Notes: generated by a model not told the origin, from the letters alone. DNA of 64,000 bases from Mariannaea sp. PMI_226 (GCA_024336345.1 JANFOG010000009.1:496001-560000), one strand, 5' to 3'. Positions 47,196 through 58,275 are shown, numbered from the stretch's first letter. A program made the numbers and translations.

Positions 47196-47916
47196 TCTCA
47201 TATAAATAAAAAGTTGCACGGTATGCCAGAATTTGAAAGGGGCCGGGGAAATTTCTCGCTGCCCCGGAAAATATGTGGGCTCAAGATGAAGCCAGTCATC
47301 CGTTGGGTTGGGTTAGTTGGCGTTATTAGAGGGCCCACACTCTCCCCCTGACCTGAGCGAGCTGGTTCCAGCACGCAAGGTAAGGTAGCTTAGTCAAGCT
47401 TGAAGGTGATAGACTACTTTTCTCTACAGGAGTAGTCTGCTCTGCAGATCATCTTCACCACGCTATATCGTTCATACGGTACATATATAATTAGTTTTTG
47501 CTCCTGAACCTTGATTCCCTCATGTGTTTGCTTGCGTGGGATAGCTTCTGAGAAGATGAAATGGTTCAATTGAAGTTGGCACTGAGATATTGTCGACGTT
47601 GGTATCGTACGAAGTCGCTCCTCCGCCTGTCACAATGCCAGTCAGTTAGTGTGGTGAAAGAGGCGGGTGATGATCAAAAGGTCGGAACCAATTCTTAAAT
47701 TTTTAAAAGGGACTAATATTCCCCTATATATTAGAGGATACCCCGTGGAAAAATGCTTGGTCTTATACGTCAATGGAGATGGCTCACTCATAGGGCTACC
47801 AACGCAGTCTGCCGAATGAATGATGCCGTATTTTATTACAAGTTAAATTAAATTAAATTGAACTTGGCTTGGCTTCTAGATAATTAACTAAGATCGCTTC
47901 AAGGCGAAACTTCGCC
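47196..47916. other. Intergenic region, regulator promoter
   Basis: 720 bp upstream of the Zn2Cys6 gene. CGG triplets at 47244 (CGGGGAAAT) and 47265 (CGGAAAATAT) resemble the first half of the 13-bp unit seen upstream of the sugar carrier and sulfatase, but at 21-bp spacing. A short TTAAA run lies at 47843-47857. Confidence 0.45.
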
Positions 47917-49642
47917 TCAATCTAACTCTGTCAACTTGGACTCAATTTGTTCGCTACTTTTCCCGTTGCCCTTCTCCTTCGTAAACATTCGCTTCCCAAA
48001 CTCTCGCACTGGTGTCCCGTCTTGGAACATCTCGTTGATCTCTTCCAAGGAACGCCCCTTCATCTCGGGCACGCAGAAATATGCAAAAAGGAATGAGAGG
48101 CACGCCAAGCTCCCAAAAATGAATCCCACCCTAGATCCTAGGTCGGCGTAAGGCGCGTTAAGGAGATAAGGCGTGCTAAACGAGAAGGCGAAACTGGAAG
48201 AGATGCGGCGTTAGCACTTATTACAACTGAGAGAGAGATTTGATTTCTGTTGAATTAATAAGGAGATCACAAATAGGATGACATACTTTGTTAAAATGTT
48301 GACGCCCGAGGCAACGCGCTGTGTTTTGTCACGAAGCCGAGACGCTGGAAGCTCTGTGGTGATGATATAGTTCATCGGATCCCAACTAAAGCAGAGACTT
48401 GCAGATGACAAAGCAGTGGCAGCCACAATAACCTGCTTTTGTATATCTGTGGGGTTCGCGACTGTTCCAACAGCTCCCATGGTGAAGAGCCAGACGATCT
48501 GCAGAGCGGATCCAATCATCAAGATTGGCCGTCTTCCAACCTTATCGGTAATTGTAATGGCTACCAAGCAGCAAAAAGTGTTGATGCAAGAGCTCATGAT
48601 AGAAAAGTTGAAGGGGTTGATCGAGTGAAGTGACTGGACGAAAAGAGTTCCGTACGCGGCAGTGAAGGGAGACCCAGTGGCTTGAATGAAGAAATTAACA
48701 CCCATGGCGATCAGTGTCCTCTTCAGGTTGCTGCCACGGAAGAGATCACGGTACGTGCCCTGGTTCTGCTCTTCCTTGAGTGAGGCTTCCAGTAAACCAA
48801 GCTCTTCTTCAAGGTCATGCTGCGAGATCGAACCCCGCAACCTCCGGAGACTTTCGAGGGCATCCTCCCGGCGGTCCTTCAACAGTAACCATCGAGGAGA
48901 TTCCGGGATAAACCAGATGCAGGAGGCAACTATCGTCGGCACGATGTAGAATAGGCCCTGCGGGATCCTCCACGCGGCATTGGAGGTCAGTCCACTAGTT
49001 CCTCGGCATACGCTGTTGATGATAATGCCACCCATCAGGAGACTGGTCTGGTAGGTGCCGACTGCAAATCCTCTCACTTCAGCAGGAATGATTTCCGCCT
49101 GGAATGGCGGACATGTCGCAAGTTCCATGCCAATGTAGGCATAGTTGAGGATGCGGCCAGCGAGCACCTGTTCAATTGTGGTGGAGCTGATGAGAACAGA
49201 GGCAGACATCATAGCCCATAGGGACATGCAAAACATTGACATGCGTCGACCATATCGTGCGCTGACCAAACTACCAATGTATAATCCTACGGCGGGCAAC
49301 GAATGTGAGTAACGATGATACATAAATCCTCCACTCAGCTTCGCCTCTTTATTCCATCTCGCGGTCTTGGGGAGCAACATTGTTGAACTTACCAACAGCG
49401 AAGCCAACAAAATTCAAGCTGTTGAGTAGCGAGGTCCAGTAAGTCGGGATGGCCCATGCCCCTGTCTCTGGGTTGTAAACGCCGAATTGTTTTTTGTAGG
49501 CTGCCATGGCCTGGCTCGTGGCAATGCCTTGGTTGTCAAAGCCATAGTTGAGCGTCGACAAGGCGATAAGGCCGACGGCACCAGCCAATTGGGGATTGAA
49601 GTGTCGGGCTATCCGATTATTTTTTATAAATGAGAATGCCAT
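47917..49642 (-). CDS. MFS sugar transporter
   Basis: Plasma-membrane sugar porter (MFS sugar_tr type), 508 aa, exons complement(join(47917..48193,48287..49286,49393..49642)). The N-terminus LIALSTLNYGFDNQGIATSQAM and the joined FVGFAVG-LYIGSLVSARYGRRMSMF are typical of fungal hexose/disaccharide permeases. WFIPESPRWLLLKDRREDA after helix 6 and DKVGRRPILMIGSA after helix 8 are the sugar-porter signatures. The last intron joins ILTN to FAFSFSTPYLLNAPYADLG, a family motif before helix 11. The C-terminal tail has PEMKGRSLEEINEMF. The first ATG in the first exon with family-like sequence is 49642; an overlapping upstream ORF (49624-49830) is out of frame. About 315 bp upstream lie three 13-14-bp CGG repeats. 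The sugar is unknown; disaccharide, amino-sugar or sulfated-sugar uptake is possible given the sulfatase next door. Confidence 0.92.
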
Positions 49643-50585
49643 GGCGAACAATTCTGCTGCGGTTCCCAAAAGGGATCCTCCGGATATCGAATGGCTGATG
49701 TAGTGTGAATTTGCTGGAACACTGAAGCCAGAGTGTTGGGTTTTTTGTCGGTTCCAGATGGCTTAATAAATACTGATTCCGTCATGAGCTCCTCATCCCA
49801 ACCAACCCCTACCTGTCGTAACGCCTCCAAAACGCCTTCGTGCCCAGCAGAAGTGAAGTGAGCAGAGTGTCAATAGTATGAAGGTATTTCCTTTGCCCAC
49901 TTGGCCTATCATCAGCTGCGTGACTCGTGAGCACGAATCAGAACGCGTGACGGGCGCGGAAAGATTTTTGCGGGAAGACTTTGCGGAAAGATTTTAGTCT
50001 ATAGCTTGAAAATTCCAAATGTAGAAAAGATCTTGCGTAGTGAATTTTGCCCACCTGGGTAAGGGCTAAATCGCACCATTCATAGGGGAAGTGAAACAAT
50101 CAGGCTCAATGGCTTCGTGTCATGAGTCACGTGTGCTAAGGGGGAAGAATGGAAGCACTAATCTGTACAGGTCAAAATGAAGCTGTCTTATTGACTGTTC
50201 AGGCCGGAATGATAATTACATCGTACCTCACTAGCTAGGCTATACTAATGTAGGATTGATGATACCCCAACTTATTCTCTAACCTTCCCCTCAGTTTCTC
50301 CGCGACTGATCCTGGCAAGTGGGTGGTGTGTCACGGGGGAGTCCACCGTATATCGCTTGACCACTAATATCAGTTGAGGTGGACTTCGGTGCAGTAAGTA
50401 TATCCTATAGCATCGATACTACTAGGTCTGAGTTGTTGGTACGATCATATCTTCCACGTAGGGTGACATTTCTAAGTTGGGGAGTGTGCCATCTGCAGCT
50501 TTGACGACATGGTAAATCGTATTTTGTGAGGAGGCTTGCACTCAGCAGTATCAAAACTGTAGCTATTATATCCGGCCTGCAAAAA
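49643..50585. other. Intergenic region with CGG repeats
   Basis: 940 bp between the sulfatase stop and the sugar carrier start, both on the minus strand. It contains the three-copy CGG array listed separately. ORFs at 49624-49830 and 50405-50608 lack family features. Confidence 0.5.
49957..49996 (-). promoter_or_regulatory. CGG direct-repeat array (three units) upstream of sugar carrier
   Basis: Three direct copies of a CGG-led unit on the plus strand: CGGAAAGATTTTTG (14 bp), CGGGAAGACTTTG (13 bp) and CGGAAAGATTTTA (13 bp), with CGG at 49957, 49971 and 49984. The array lies about 315 bp before the sugar carrier ATG. The same unit recurs upstream of the sulfatase. CGG is the usual half-site of Zn2Cys6 regulators; binding is inference. 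Confidence 0.65.
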
Positions 50586-52010
50586 CTATGTCCTTGATTT
50601 AGGCGCATCTACTTCAAAGTCGAACCGATCAGGGATTTGGAGCCCAGCGTCAATATGTCCTTGCATTTCCAACAGCGAGACGCCATCACGATACAACCAT
50701 GGATCTCTGGTCTGACGCTGCCACTCCTCCATCTCGCGACGGAATCCAAGTAAAAGTTCGCGGTAGGCTGGGTCCGCGGCTAAGTTAACAACCTCCTTTG
50801 GGTCCTTTTCCATATCATATAATTCCTCCGCTGGGCGACGAACGTAGTTGCTCAACGGCCGACTTCCGATAGTCACAGGACCATCAACATTCCGCATGCC
50901 TTCCCATGAAAGCGAAGCGTACAAGTCAGTTGAGAACGGGAAATCGAGCTTCCATGCAACATTTCTGTGATACTTGTATCGCGTTGTGCGCAAGTATCTG
51001 GTAGGGTAGTAGTTGGTGACCTCGTGGAAAGTGTGCGACCCAAACACTCGGGTCCACGCTTCATCCAAAGAGGATTCGGCCAAGATAGACAGCAGTGATC
51101 GCCCATATCGACGAAGCTCGCTTTCCTTCTTTTCCTTGTACCCAGCCCAATCCAGTATAGTTGGAAGCAGGTCAACCCATGAGACCATGTTAGGGTTCCT
51201 GACTCCCGCTGCGCTCTCTGGGCTGCGAATAAGGAGAGGTAAGCGAACTCCAGCGTCGTACAGCGTCGTCTTTGAATTCAAAAATGGCGGACCATTGTCG
51301 CTTGCGAATATGACCAATGTGTTTTGATCGAAGCCGTGCTCTTTCAACGACTTCATAATCAGACCGAGACCCCGGTCTACACGAGCCACAGCACGGTAAT
51401 ACTCGGCCAACTCCTCGCGCACTTCTGGTATATCACTCAGAAATTCAGGAACTGTGATGTCCTGGGCATTGTAGACAGGATCCTCTGCGCTGACCTTCTC
51501 ATCACCGTTGCCAAATCCGCCACGAGTGTGGTCTCGATGAGGGTCCATGTATCCCACGGTGAGGAAGAAGGGGCGCCCATCCTCATTGGCTGCTTGGAAG
51601 AAGTTGGCAGCCTGGTCAGCAACCCAGGCGACGTCTCGGCTAGGGCTCTCCACAACCTTTTCCCAGGGATAAACCGACATGGGGCCAACGTGAATCTTGC
51701 CGATGATGCCTGTCAGGTACCCATGATCTCGAAGGAGCCGTGGTGCTGTCTCAATGTGGTCAAAGGTTGCAAAGTGGTGTGTATAATGGCCCAGTCCATA
51801 CTGGCCATTCTCGTGAGTGTGCAGGCCGGTGTATATCACAGAGCGACTTCCGCTGCATGATGCGGTACTCGCAAAAGCACTGTCAAAGAGAGTACCAGAC
51901 TCAGCAAGTGCATCAATGTGTGGCGTTTTGATGGCTTTCTCGCCGTAGCAGCCCAATGACTTGCCAAGGTCGTCGGCAATAACGAGGAGTATGTTTTTAT
52001 GTGCTGCCAT
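50586..52010 (-). CDS. Sulfatase, N-sulfoglucosamine sulfohydrolase-like
   Basis: Type I sulfatase of 474 aa, single exon. It opens with ILLVIADDLGKSLGCYG, which holds the calcium-binding Asp pair (13, 14). The formylglycine site is SCSGSRS with Cys52 and Arg56: Gly replaces the common Pro/Ala of C-x-P/A-x-R. Around it the sequence follows human sulfamidase (SGSH) closely: NGQYGLGHYTHHFATFD, LTGIIGKIHVGPMSVYPW, FFLTVGYMDPHRDH and TLVIFASDNGPPF. Hence N-sulfate or O-sulfate release from an amino sugar is a better guess than aryl or choline sulfate. An ATG at 52112 would add 34 Arg/Ser-rich residues, but it lies only 23 bp from the CGG array, leaving almost no leader, so 52010 is chosen. No signal peptide is seen from this start, implying an intracellular enzyme acting on imported substrate. 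The sugar carrier and Zn2Cys6 gene follow on the same strand. Confidence 0.88.
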   Translation of the reverse strand: MAAHKNILLVIADDLGKSLGCYGEKAIKTPHIDALAESGTLFDSAFASTASCSGSRSVIYTGLHTHENGQYGLGHYTHHFATFDHIETAPRLLRDHGYLTGIIGKIHVGPMSVYPWEKVVESPSRDVAWVADQAANFFQAANEDGRPFFLTVGYMDPHRDHTRGGFGNGDEKVSAEDPVYNAQDITVPEFLSDIPEVREELAEYYRAVARVDRGLGLIMKSLKEHGFDQNTLVIFASDNGPPFLNSKTTLYDAGVRLPLLIRSPESAAGVRNPNMVSWVDLLPTILDWAGYKEKKESELRRYGRSLLSILAESSLDEAWTRVFGSHTFHEVTNYYPTRYLRTTRYKYHRNVAWKLDFPFSTDLYASLSWEGMRNVDGPVTIGSRPLSNYVRRPAEELYDMEKDPKEVVNLAADPAYRELLLGFRREMEEWQRQTRDPWLYRDGVSLLEMQGHIDAGLQIPDRFDFEVDAPKSRT

Positions 52011-52134
52011 GTTTGGTATGTGCTGTAAGGATGTTTCGTGAAGGGAACGCGCAAAACAGAATGCAGATATACTGGAAGAACGTATGGCTTTGTTCCCTGA
52101 GAGGAGTTTCATGAGAGAAGTGGCATGAGCCCTT

Positions 52135-52212
52135 CGGAAAGACTTTACGGAGAAATTCTGCGGGAAGACTCTGCGGAGCGATTAAGCGGAAAAATTCTGG
52201 AGAGATTCCAAC
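52135..52212 (-). promoter_or_regulatory. CGG direct-repeat array, 13-bp period, upstream of sulfatase
   Basis: Five CGG triplets on the plus strand at exactly 13-bp steps (52135, 52148, 52161, 52174, 52187), plus a degenerate sixth unit at 52200. Units read CGGAAAGACTTTA, CGGAGAAATTCTG, CGGGAAGACTCTG, CGGAGCGATTAAG and CGGAAAAATTCTG. It lies 125-200 bp before the sulfatase ATG. The same unit occurs upstream of the neighbouring sugar carrier, suggesting a shared Zn2Cys6 regulator. Confidence 0.7.
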
Positions 52213-52423
52213 CCTTATCGCAAATCAATAGTGGACAAGTCACTGCCCGTAATATGCCCGTAATAACTTACTTATTCTGAGGGTGGTGGGGAGCGGAAAT
52301 GGGAGCTAGAATTAAAGACCGGTTGTCTTCAGGTCAATTGGACACCAAGCCATCGTGCATTGAACAATGGTGGGGGTGTAACTCTAAAGGCAAATATTTA
52401 CATGATTAGTTTCCAAAGGCGGG

Positions 52424-52447
52424 GGAGATGGAGATGGAGATGGAGAT
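52424..52447 (+). repeat. GGAGAT microsatellite, four copies
   Basis: Four perfect GGAGAT hexamers in intergenic DNA about 410 bp upstream of the sulfatase start. Confidence 0.9.
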
Positions 52448-53228
52448 GGTGGGTAGCTCGATCTACGCTTTGGGGTAGAAAATTGACGTGAATGCGGAGT
52501 AAACTAGGTTATCTAATATAAGTTGATTGATCAATGGAATGAACCCCCGGCCTGTCGAGACATTCCCCGTTGCTTCGCGAATGGCGGACAACACTTTGCT
52601 GGATCTAGCAGACAGACCCTGGGTCCGCATGTGCTTGGGATTTTGGCGATAATGTATTACAAAACTTGACTATGTTGTTCTTGGTAGTTCCTGTGAGAGA
52701 ACCTTGGGACTATCGATGAGCCAGGAGACCAATTATTTGTTCATGTTAGCGATAGAGCCATGGCCCTACTTGTCTGTAAAGGTGGATGGAGTGTTGGGAT
52801 TGCAATAGATACTGTACACAGCGCTTGAAACCAGAGGACTGTCACTACTACACTACAACGATCTCTCTCATAAGTCCTTGGAAATAGGTTCTAGAGCAGC
52901 TATTCCATATACTGGTCTGTCGCGGTCGCATACACACCATCGCTAGCCCCAAGCATAAGTAATCATCTAAAAACAAAAAAACTACGCGAAGAAAGCATGG
53001 AGGAGTCATGGCTAGCAACTTACACCAAAAACCTCGAATATGATGTGGCTCTGGTGAATATATGATCTGTAAAAGTTAAAGCAGGAGTCTTATTGAAGCT
53101 ACTCAACTCCTCATTGCGAGAGAGATACCAGAGTATTGACGGGGTACCTTAGACATGGAAGTGTGCATCTGCGAGCATCGATCGATTTGGAGGGATTGAG
53201 CCTAGTACTAGGCTCAAGTACTCATGGG

Positions 53229-56200
53229 CTAGATAATAAATACTACTGGAAGTTCTGAATCCGCGTTTACTTTCCTCCTGATATGGCGTCTGATGAGCTT
53301 ACTGCCACACTGATGGCAGATACTGTGTGATGGCAATGCGAAAGCTTGGCAATCAAGTCTGCTCGCGAGACACGCCGCGGCCAGTCGAGCAAACCAATTA
53401 CCATACATGCGAGCCACACCTATTTCACCCTGAATCAAATTCTCTTTGCACAGCAGAACCTCGTTCCACGCAGTGATGGCCTTGAGCTGATCGTCAAAAG
53501 ACTGGACGAGGAGTTGACAAAGATTCGTCTCCTCTTCGCGGCGCTCGCAATTGCATCCCGGCAACCGAATTAAGTTCGAACTCTCAAACGCCTGCAAAAT
53601 GTTCAGGTCGCCAATCCATCTTGACCCGTCGTAGACAGATATTAACGCCTCGCGCATCACCACGTCCGCGTCGACAGCCCCAGGGCCACTCGCAAGTGGA
53701 ACATTGAACTCTGTAAATTTCAGGTGCAGCGAAGTCTCAGAGAAGTCGTCCATAAGGCAACCATCGAATACCAAGCCCTGGTGCATTCTGTTTCGCATCT
53801 GATCCAACTGGGCTTTTCGCGGAGTTGGCGGTGGGATCAGCATGACGACCCCGGCGTGGCCAAGATTTCCAAATATGCGCCGAATCCCCTTGAAAGCAGG
53901 AAGACCCGACTTATCTGGAGCCACTGGGTCTTGCAACAGAGCCTCAGATGCGTAGATGGAACTTCCGGTTGCTATTGCCATCACCAACTCGGTCTGGCGA
54001 GGATGGATGTCATATCCGCCAGACTCAAGCATCGCAATACACGCAAACTTGACCGACCGACAAGTCTTGCTATCGCAAAGCTTATCTACATTATCCCATA
54101 CATACGATGCCCACTCAGCTGTCCCTATTGCCTCCTTTGTGATACTGATAGAAATCGTCGCCTCTGGCCACTCGCGATAGAGGTCAGTCACGGCTGACAT
54201 TGCTTTCAACGACTTGAAAAACAGCTGGGGATGATGATACTCCCTAAATAGGCAGCCCGAATTATCAACCATTCCATGGTGAGGAACATTGGCCAGATAT
54301 TTTCGAAGCTTTTTTACATCGAACTTGGATGTCCGAAAGATGTTGGCCAGCTCGGGAAGACTGATATTTTTCGTATTGACCGTTGCCTTGTCCGTGAGAA
54401 ACAACCCAGCGGTTCCATTCGCTTGATACGACCGAAAGGTAATATGATAACCAACAGAGTTCGCACCATATGTGGAAACATTGCGAACAGTCTCCTTGCC
54501 TTCCGTAAAAGTCATGAAATGCCGCTCAAAGTAAGGCACTGGAGGGTCTTGCCAATTAAAATCCATCTCACGAGGTTGCAGATGTGTATTGTAGTTCATG
54601 TTCTGGGTACTCCTCACCGAGAGCCAGAAGCAATCCTCGTCCAATCCCTCAACAGATGTTTTGCAGTCTCTCATGTTTGAGCAATGCGGAGTCAGCCCCA
54701 ATGCAATGGATTCCCTCATGCAGGAACACCTGGATGTACATCTAAACCCCCGAATTGCACAAAGGCATCTTTCGTCACAGGACTGGCCTTCTTCTAAACA
54801 TCTGCAATCGATCATGGAATGAATGCTGGTGCCGGCTTGGGCCTTTGCAAACTCAACTCCAGGGTTGTTCTGGTCGCTAGATTCCCCAAGCTGGGGCCCA
54901 TCAATCGAGGTCTTGGAACCACCTGAGTGCTCTGAGCGTGATGAAAGATCGATACTTCTTTGCAGCATAGGGTCTCTGGTGCGATCGACGTGAAGCCAGC
55001 GCGTATGCCTTTGGGTTACTATTGGTGTCCCATCTTCGGATCGCTTTCCTGTGAAACGTGGTGTGGGAATGGCAGAAGCCATTTCCCAATTCCCCTCAAC
55101 GCTCTCCTCGACTGTCGTGTGCTTAGGCGTAAACCGCCATCTGGGACGGCTAATAATGATGCAATCATGTCTATTAAAATTGCAGTCCCGAGCCAGCTGT
55201 CGAAGGGACGCTATTGACGCCTCTGTGTTTTCGCAATTGGCCGTGAATTCAGTCGAGATACAGAACTGTATCAGTGGGCTTGCCAAGCCAAAGAGCGGAA
55301 TGAGACCAGTGGCGTGGTGGTCAAGAAACTTCCGGCCTCGTCTCCTCCCAAACTCAACAAAATATACAGCCGTCTCCCGATCTTTACAAACCGTCAACAA
55401 GAGTCGTCTGGCGGTTTCAATGAGTGGTGCAATCCAGCCCAAGTCGTCTTCGTAGTGAATTTCGCCTTCGATCCCAAGGACATCCCCAAGCGCCGCAAAA
55501 CTTTCCGCTGCCTCCATAATATTCACCCGCCCAGGATTCGCCCAGCTTGCCAAGACACACCCAAAGCTGATATACTGAAGTTCTTCGGAAGTAACACGGT
55601 CACTATCCTCTTCCGACGACTTTTTGACAATGACTGGGTCCCCATAATATCGCAGATGTGAAAGGGAGACGGACCAGTTGACGCCTGCACAACCCTCTCC
55701 TTGTGGTTCTAATCCTAGAGTGACAACACCACCGGGATTCACGAGCTTATCCTCGAAGGAGACGAACCGATTAGGAGAAAAGACATTCAGATCTGGGTAT
55801 ATGTGCCATGACATAAGTCCCAGCAAAACAGAGCTGTTCGTAATATCCTGTGGCACACCTTGTATCAATTTTTGAGTTGTCGTCATCGCCACAATCCAAT
55901 TCTCGACCACATTCGAGTAAGTTGTGCCATGGCTACTGATGGAGAGGATGTTCTTGACAATGAGCTTCAACTGGGTATCTTCTCGCTTCTTGATCTGATT
56001 TGCTGCTTGAAGCCACGCACGCGCACTCGCGTCCCATTCAGCCAAGTGGTTTCGCAAAATCTGACGGCCATGCTCAGCTGCGTACAGAGCTGTAAGGCCG
56101 TTAAGCTGGGACGCATCTGAGTTTTTCTCGAGCTCATTGAGTCGGCACTCGACTAATTGAGCCCAAATGGCTGTGGCTTCAGAGCTTGAAAAAATGCGAG

Positions 56201-56706
56201 CAAGCATACAGGCTAGCAAATGCAATGCTATCACATGGCTCCCAGACGAGACGGCGGCATAGATTGAGGTGCCATCAACACCAACATGGTTTGAAAATGG
56301 ACCATAGTCATTGGCCTGGATTGATGTTAGTCCAATTCTTCGTGGGGTGCTATTTTTACCACTCTTCGTTAGACGGCAGTGGGGGGGCCTGATGTATGGA
56401 GTCGCTCGCCTTGATATCAAAACTAGGTGATTTTGCAATTTCTGAAACCCTTTCTCCGTACGCAGCAGCAAGGATATCGATGTTTGGGATGATCTGTTCA
56501 AAGAGAGCCCCGAGTCTCCGTGCTGTTCGATGCTGCGATCCGCGCTCCGCGTTGTCGCGCCGGTGCGGAGACAATGCCGTGCATAGGCCCTCAAACTGCT
56601 TTGGGATTTCAACTCTCACCAGTGAGAAATCCACCTGGGCATTAAGAAGACCAATGCTATTCTCATTCTTGGCTGAAAAGAATGAGGCCGCAATCTGAGA
56701 ATTCAT
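53229..56706 (-). CDS. Large conserved fungal protein of unknown function, 1127 aa
   Basis: I do not know a function. The proposed gene is complement(join(53229..56315,56410..56706)). The first exon, MNSQIAASFFSAKNENSIGLL to SFDIK (99 codons), and the second, beginning ANDYGPFSNHVGVDGTSIY, match the order I recall in a widespread uncharacterised fungal family. No GT donor joins these frames; a GC donor (AAG|GCGAGC) with a CTAAC branch site and CCAG acceptor does so in phase 0 and removes 94 bp. A Cys-rich patch near residues 600-650 (CRCLEEGQSCDERCLC, CTSRCSCM) and a C-terminal CHQCGSKL suggest metal binding. There is no signal peptide or clear membrane helix. An alternative is a frameshift within the run of seven C near 56390. 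It is unusual here for its length with only one intron. Confidence 0.8.
56316..56409 (-). other. Probable GC-AG intron
   Basis: 94-bp intron inside the 1127-aa gene: donor AAG|GCGAGC, branch-like CTAAC about 12 bp before the acceptor ATCCAG. It is proposed because no GT donor in this stretch restores the downstream frame, while this one is phase 0 and gives a family-like junction. Confidence 0.55.
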
Positions 56707-58275
56707 GGTTACTGGGGTTTGTTCTCTATTTGCGATTCCAGGAAGTAGAAATGTTCACCGCACCCAGGTTCAGCTGGGGGTTATGCTGACCTTAAAGCAT
56801 TTCCAGTCAAATAAAGAAAGCCTTGCGCCACTCAATGTGCAAAACCCCAACCAATCAACCTCCTGGTTTGGTATGCAATGTTACCCAATGTTATCAATAT
56901 TTCCAAATTGCAGCAAACAGCGGTGAAAAAAAAAAGATTTCGCCTACAGGAGGACGGAAACCTCCTTTTGTCAAGAGTAGAGGGTAGTCTCATCCCTCGG
57001 ATTCACCGCTATTAGAAGAGACAGCCAGACTATGATTTATTTATTTATAACAATAATAAAGAAGTGAAAGCAATACAATGAGAGTAGATGCTGTCATCAT
57101 CATATTATATGTGTTGTTGCTCCTTAGGACTTATTGCTTTTATACTCTCATTATTGTAGTGCGAGTGAATCTTGAATTTTGGCCGCCTGGCATTGATGCT
57201 GACACTGACACCATTCTGCTAATCTCTACTACTACATCATTTCTAGCAGAGCTTCTTATTACGAGGCACGTAACCTAGCCAATCTCTATCTCGTAATGTC
57301 TCGTGTTTAGCATATGCGCCAACATGGGAAAATTCTTTTGTCATAACCACAAAGAAGGATAGACACGCCACCTTCATGTTAGCAATCCTCAACACGAGTA
57401 GTAACTAGGTCAGTCACTAGCAGCAAGCCTGCTGCCATGCAAATTGTGTTAATCAACTATTATAGTTTCTGTCCACAGACCAGCTAGAACCAGGCATATC
57501 AAATGTTGATGATAGCGTCACCGTGGGAGTGGAAATACTTATCCAAGCACTGCCCTGCTCATTGAATTTACGACAAGACCACTGACGCATATTCGCTGCT
57601 TCTACTCGACTTAGTATTTGTTGCTTCATCCATAAATTTATTACTCTCGCAGCCAAAATTGTACCACAAGTGGTTTATGATGCCGTCTTCTTCCCTATCT
57701 CCGTCCCACCTGCTCGTTGTCGCCTGTAGCCATCACATTGTAAGTATGACCAACGTGAATCAGTTGCTTTCTGATGATCAAACTCTCGTTAACTGCCTCC
57801 AGAATTTCGAACAGTTTTTACGAGTCCCTGATTGGAATAGGGTGAATATGGAACCCAACCGCAGTTGGCCATGTAGCCAAACCTCACGCAGCTGATATGT
57901 GGGCTCACCGGGTTGGTGCCTAAATCAAAGGACTTGATGATAACTTCATTAGACAGCCCTCATCTGCTGGATGATTTCAGTACTCAAACTGAATGGGCTC
58001 ATGCACTAGACAGGCTAAGAGGGAATGCATGATGTCCATAATGGAGTGATTGAAGATTACTAGCATGATGGACACGGAAAAAGCTCCTCGGCTTGCAACA
58101 CACGAGTCTGTTATTACCTGAGCTTAAAGTAAGAACAACTAGCCCATCGACCTTCGCAGCTATCCTTCAGGAACCCATCAAATCCGCAAAGTAGAACTAC
58201 CTGCGAAATACAAAAATTGTGACAGGTGGATACTATTTGCTACTGGAGTGTGTTTCGTCTTGCACTGTCGTCATC
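56707..58275. other. Intergenic region
   Basis: 1.57 kb, AT-rich around 56930-57300, between the promoter of the 1127-aa gene and the 3' end of the lectin-like gene. Small ORFs at 57078-57278, 57453-57656 and 57659-57895 have no family features. Confidence 0.5.

Larger units (their letters stand above)
52011..53228. other. Intergenic region with CGG array and hexamer repeat
   Basis: 1.2 kb upstream of the sulfatase. It contains the five-copy 13-bp CGG array and a GGAGAT microsatellite (both listed separately). No exon is supported. Confidence 0.55.

Noticed and set aside
52011..52112. 34-residue N-terminal extension of the sulfatase, resembling a mitochondrial presequence
   Set aside because: Its ATG is 23 bp from the CGG array, leaving almost no leader, and the conserved domain begins right at the ATG at 52010. 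It remains a possibility if transcription starts elsewhere.
56356..56612. Upstream extension of the 1127-aa gene's second frame (begins MKSQSSLRAYAR)
   Set aside because: This stretch is a frame shadow of the true first exon (MNSQIAASFF...), which carries the protein-like sequence.
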